Source: Streptococcaceae bacterium
GTDB taxonomy: Bacteria > Bacillota > Bacilli > Lactobacillales > Streptococcaceae
Assembly (NCBI GenBank): GCA_031285105.1
Contig: JAITWV010000211.1
Location: 1-6,848 of the forward strand
Direction: 5' to 3'
DNA: 6,848 nt
Both the position numbers and the translations under genes were made by a program. Below are positions 5,555 through 6,848 of this stretch, in pieces. The notes beneath the pieces are model-generated. The model was not told the DNA's origin and did no database searches. It saw nothing but the letters and a program-made list of their open reading frames with translations. How positions within the stretch are numbered: position 1 is the first letter of the stretch; every line of letters starts with the position of its first letter.

Positions 5555-6665
5555 TTACAAATCGTTTGATATTTGCAATTTTAAATAAGAATCGATAAAA
5601 TCATCAATATTTCCATCCATGACCGCACCCGTATTTCCTGTTTCATGATTCGTGCGATGATCTTTTACCATTGAATAAGGATGGAAAACGTAAGAACGAA
5701 TTTGCGAGCCCCAACCGATTTCTAGTGTTTCACCTTTTAAGGCAGCTGCTTCTTGGGCTTTTTTATCCATTTCTAGTTGGTATAATTTCCCTTTCAACAT
5801 GCCCATGGCGGTATCTCTATTTTTAAACTGAGAACGCTGTGCTTGTGAGGCGACAACAATCCCAGTTGGAATATGCGTAATACGAACGGCTGAACTCGTT
5901 TTATTAATATGCTGACCACCAGCACCACTAGCACGAAAGACATCTACTTTTAAATCATCCGGATTAATACCTACTTCAACTGCTTCATCTAATTCGGGCA
6001 TAATATCCACTGAAACAAAGGAAGTATGACGACGGTTGGCAGAGTCAAAGGGTGAAATTCTCACCAAACGATGTACTCCTTTTTCTGAACGCAGATACCC
6101 ATAAGCATTGTGTCCTTTAATCAAAAGAGTCACACTTTTAATACCCGCTTCATCTCCGGTTTGATAGTCCAAAGTTTCTACTGAAAAGGCATGTTTTTCC
6201 GCCCATCTTGTGTACATTCTAAGTAACATCGAACCCCAGTCTTGTGATTCCGTTCCACCAGCGCCTGGATGAAGTTCTAAAATCGCATTGTTGGCATCAT
6301 AAGGTTCATTTAACAACATATCTAGTTCATAAGTGGCGATTTTTTCTTGTAAGTTTGTTGTTTCTTCTTCTAGTTCAACTTGCATCTCAGGATCAAATTC
6401 ATCTTGTTGCATTTCTAACATCAGCTGAAGCTCTTCATTCTTTTCAGCAATCTCATTGAATGAATCAAATTTAGCTTTGAGGATATTTGTGGCATCAATC
6501 ACCTTTTGCGCTTCAATCGTATCATCCCAAAATCCTGGTTGCGCCATTTGATTTTCATTTTGAGCAATATCTTCTTCTAGTTGGTCTAAGTCAAAGAGAC
6601 CTCCTGAAGCTGTCGATTTTTGTGGTGAACTCGGTTAATGCGGCTTTTATTTCAAAAAGTTCCAT
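5555..6665 (-). CDS. prfB: Peptide chain release factor 2 (RF2), with programmed +1 frameshift
   Basis: RF2 recognises UGA and UAA in the ribosomal A site and triggers peptide release. The gene is in two frames. A 24-codon start frame (ATG 6665 to TGA 6591-6593) joins by a +1 shift to the main frame, which reads from 6592 to the TAA at 5555-5557. The product is about 369 residues, the normal RF2 size. Visible hallmarks are the stop-reading tripeptide SPF (about 204-206), which identifies RF2 rather than RF1, and the catalytic GGQ (about 249-251) in RASGAGGQHINK. The N-terminal part ends FRRSL and resumes DLDQLEEDIAQ. An internal ATG at 6547 would give only a 330-residue truncated product. AAGGA precedes the ATG at 6665. 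The gene lies 95 nt upstream of ftsE, the usual order in Lactobacillales. Confidence 0.95.
6590..6605 (-). promoter_or_regulatory. prfB programmed +1 frameshift site
   Basis: The minus strand reads AGGAGGTCTCTTTGAC. It comprises an internal Shine-Dalgarno AGGAGG (6600-6605), a 3-nt spacer TCT, the slippery CTT (6594-6596), the in-frame stop TGA (6591-6593) and a following C (6590). This is the classical RF2 autoregulation element: when RF2 is scarce the slow UGA lets tRNA-Leu slip from CUU to UUU and translation continues at GAC. The spacing equals that of the well-known E. coli element, and the Shine-Dalgarno is a perfect match to the anti-SD. Confidence 0.95.
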
Positions 6666-6700
6666 ATTTATCTCTTCCTTTTTTCTGAAAATTTACACTA

Positions 6701-6709
6701 ATAATAGCA
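6701..6709 (-). promoter_or_regulatory. Candidate extended -10 promoter of prfB
   Basis: On the minus strand TGCTATTAT is an extended -10 (five of six to TATAAT plus TGn), located 36 nt before the prfB ATG. No good -35 is present at the right distance (ATGCTA). The remaining sequence to the right edge shows no coding signal on either strand and no secA-like 3' end, so prfB appears to start its own transcription unit here. Confidence 0.45.
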
Positions 6710-6848
6710 TATTTTCATGAACTTAGCATGGTATTTTCTACTTGTGATGCATTTTCTTAATAGTTATCGTTTTAGTACATCGTAAGTTAAATTGATACTA
6801 GAAAAAAGAAGTTTGTGAATTATAAACTGCGAATTTTCGGCTGGCTTG

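Noticed and set aside
5555..6547. prfB as a 330-codon gene starting at the internal ATG
   Set aside because: The upstream ATG, ribosome binding site and perfect frameshift element restore the full-length RF2; the internal Met is residue 40.
6591..6665. prfB interpreted as a pseudogene because of the early in-frame TGA
   Set aside because: The TGA is embedded in the canonical RF2 recoding site, which is regulatory rather than a mutation.
6244..6720. Plus-strand open frames opposite the start of prfB
   Set aside because: They mirror the RF2 coding sequence and have no start signals or recognisable product.
1..6848. Search for a CRISPR array, transposase, attachment sites, tRNA, toxin-antitoxin or defence cluster
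   Set aside because: No spaced direct repeats, transposase motifs, cloverleaf sequence or overlapping small gene pairs were seen; the window is core genes plus single accessory genes.

Overview
The window is AT-rich DNA from a low-GC Gram-positive bacterium. Strong AGGAGG-type ribosome binding sites, hairpin-plus-T-run terminators and the prfB-ftsE-ftsX gene order point to Lactobacillales. The protein style suggests the Enterococcus/Vagococcus/Carnobacterium neighbourhood. That placement is an inference; no rRNA or other taxonomic marker is present.

Layout from left to right: (1) 1-171, minus strand: the first 57 codons of a PepD-like M20 dipeptidase that runs off the left edge. (2) 358-1869, plus strand: a stand-alone condensation/alcohol-acetyltransferase-type acyltransferase with an HxxxDG motif, then a small two-helix membrane protein, closed by an 18-bp terminator hairpin. 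(3) 1923-2537, minus strand: an atypical short-chain NAD(P)-binding oxidoreductase, convergent on that terminator and with a clear promoter. (4) 2754-3293, plus strand: a four-helix membrane protein of unknown function, preceded by a striking 46-nt leader hairpin. (5) 3353-3688, minus strand: a small protein with weak resemblance to DUF3850/ASCH-type proteins; a hairpin separates it from the convergent membrane protein gene. (6) 3861-6665, minus strand: the conserved block prfB-ftsE-ftsX, ending in a strong terminator. No gene-free stretch exceeds 300 bases; the largest gaps (172-357, 2538-2753, 3689-3860, 6666-6848) hold promoters, leaders or nothing recognisable.

Two points stand out. First, ftsE and ftsX, normally separate genes with a few bases of overlap, form one uninterrupted 532-codon frame. 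The junction reads GGTACGATGATTAG; adding one T (GGTTACGATGATTAG) would restore a YDD-stop FtsE end overlapping the FtsX ATG. This is therefore a one-base-deletion fusion, either real or a sequence error. Second, prfB carries the textbook programmed +1 frameshift site (AGGAGG, 3 nt, CTT TGA C). The true protein thus starts at 6665 and is about 369 residues; an ORF starting at the internal ATG at 6547 would miss 39 of them.

Functionally, RF2 ends translation at UGA/UAA. FtsE (ATPase) and FtsX (membrane partner) couple the divisome to peptidoglycan hydrolase activation. The left half looks like accessory metabolism and membrane functions with no evident joint pathway. I found no mobile element, CRISPR array, tRNA, rRNA or defence system, and no convincing new multi-gene system.
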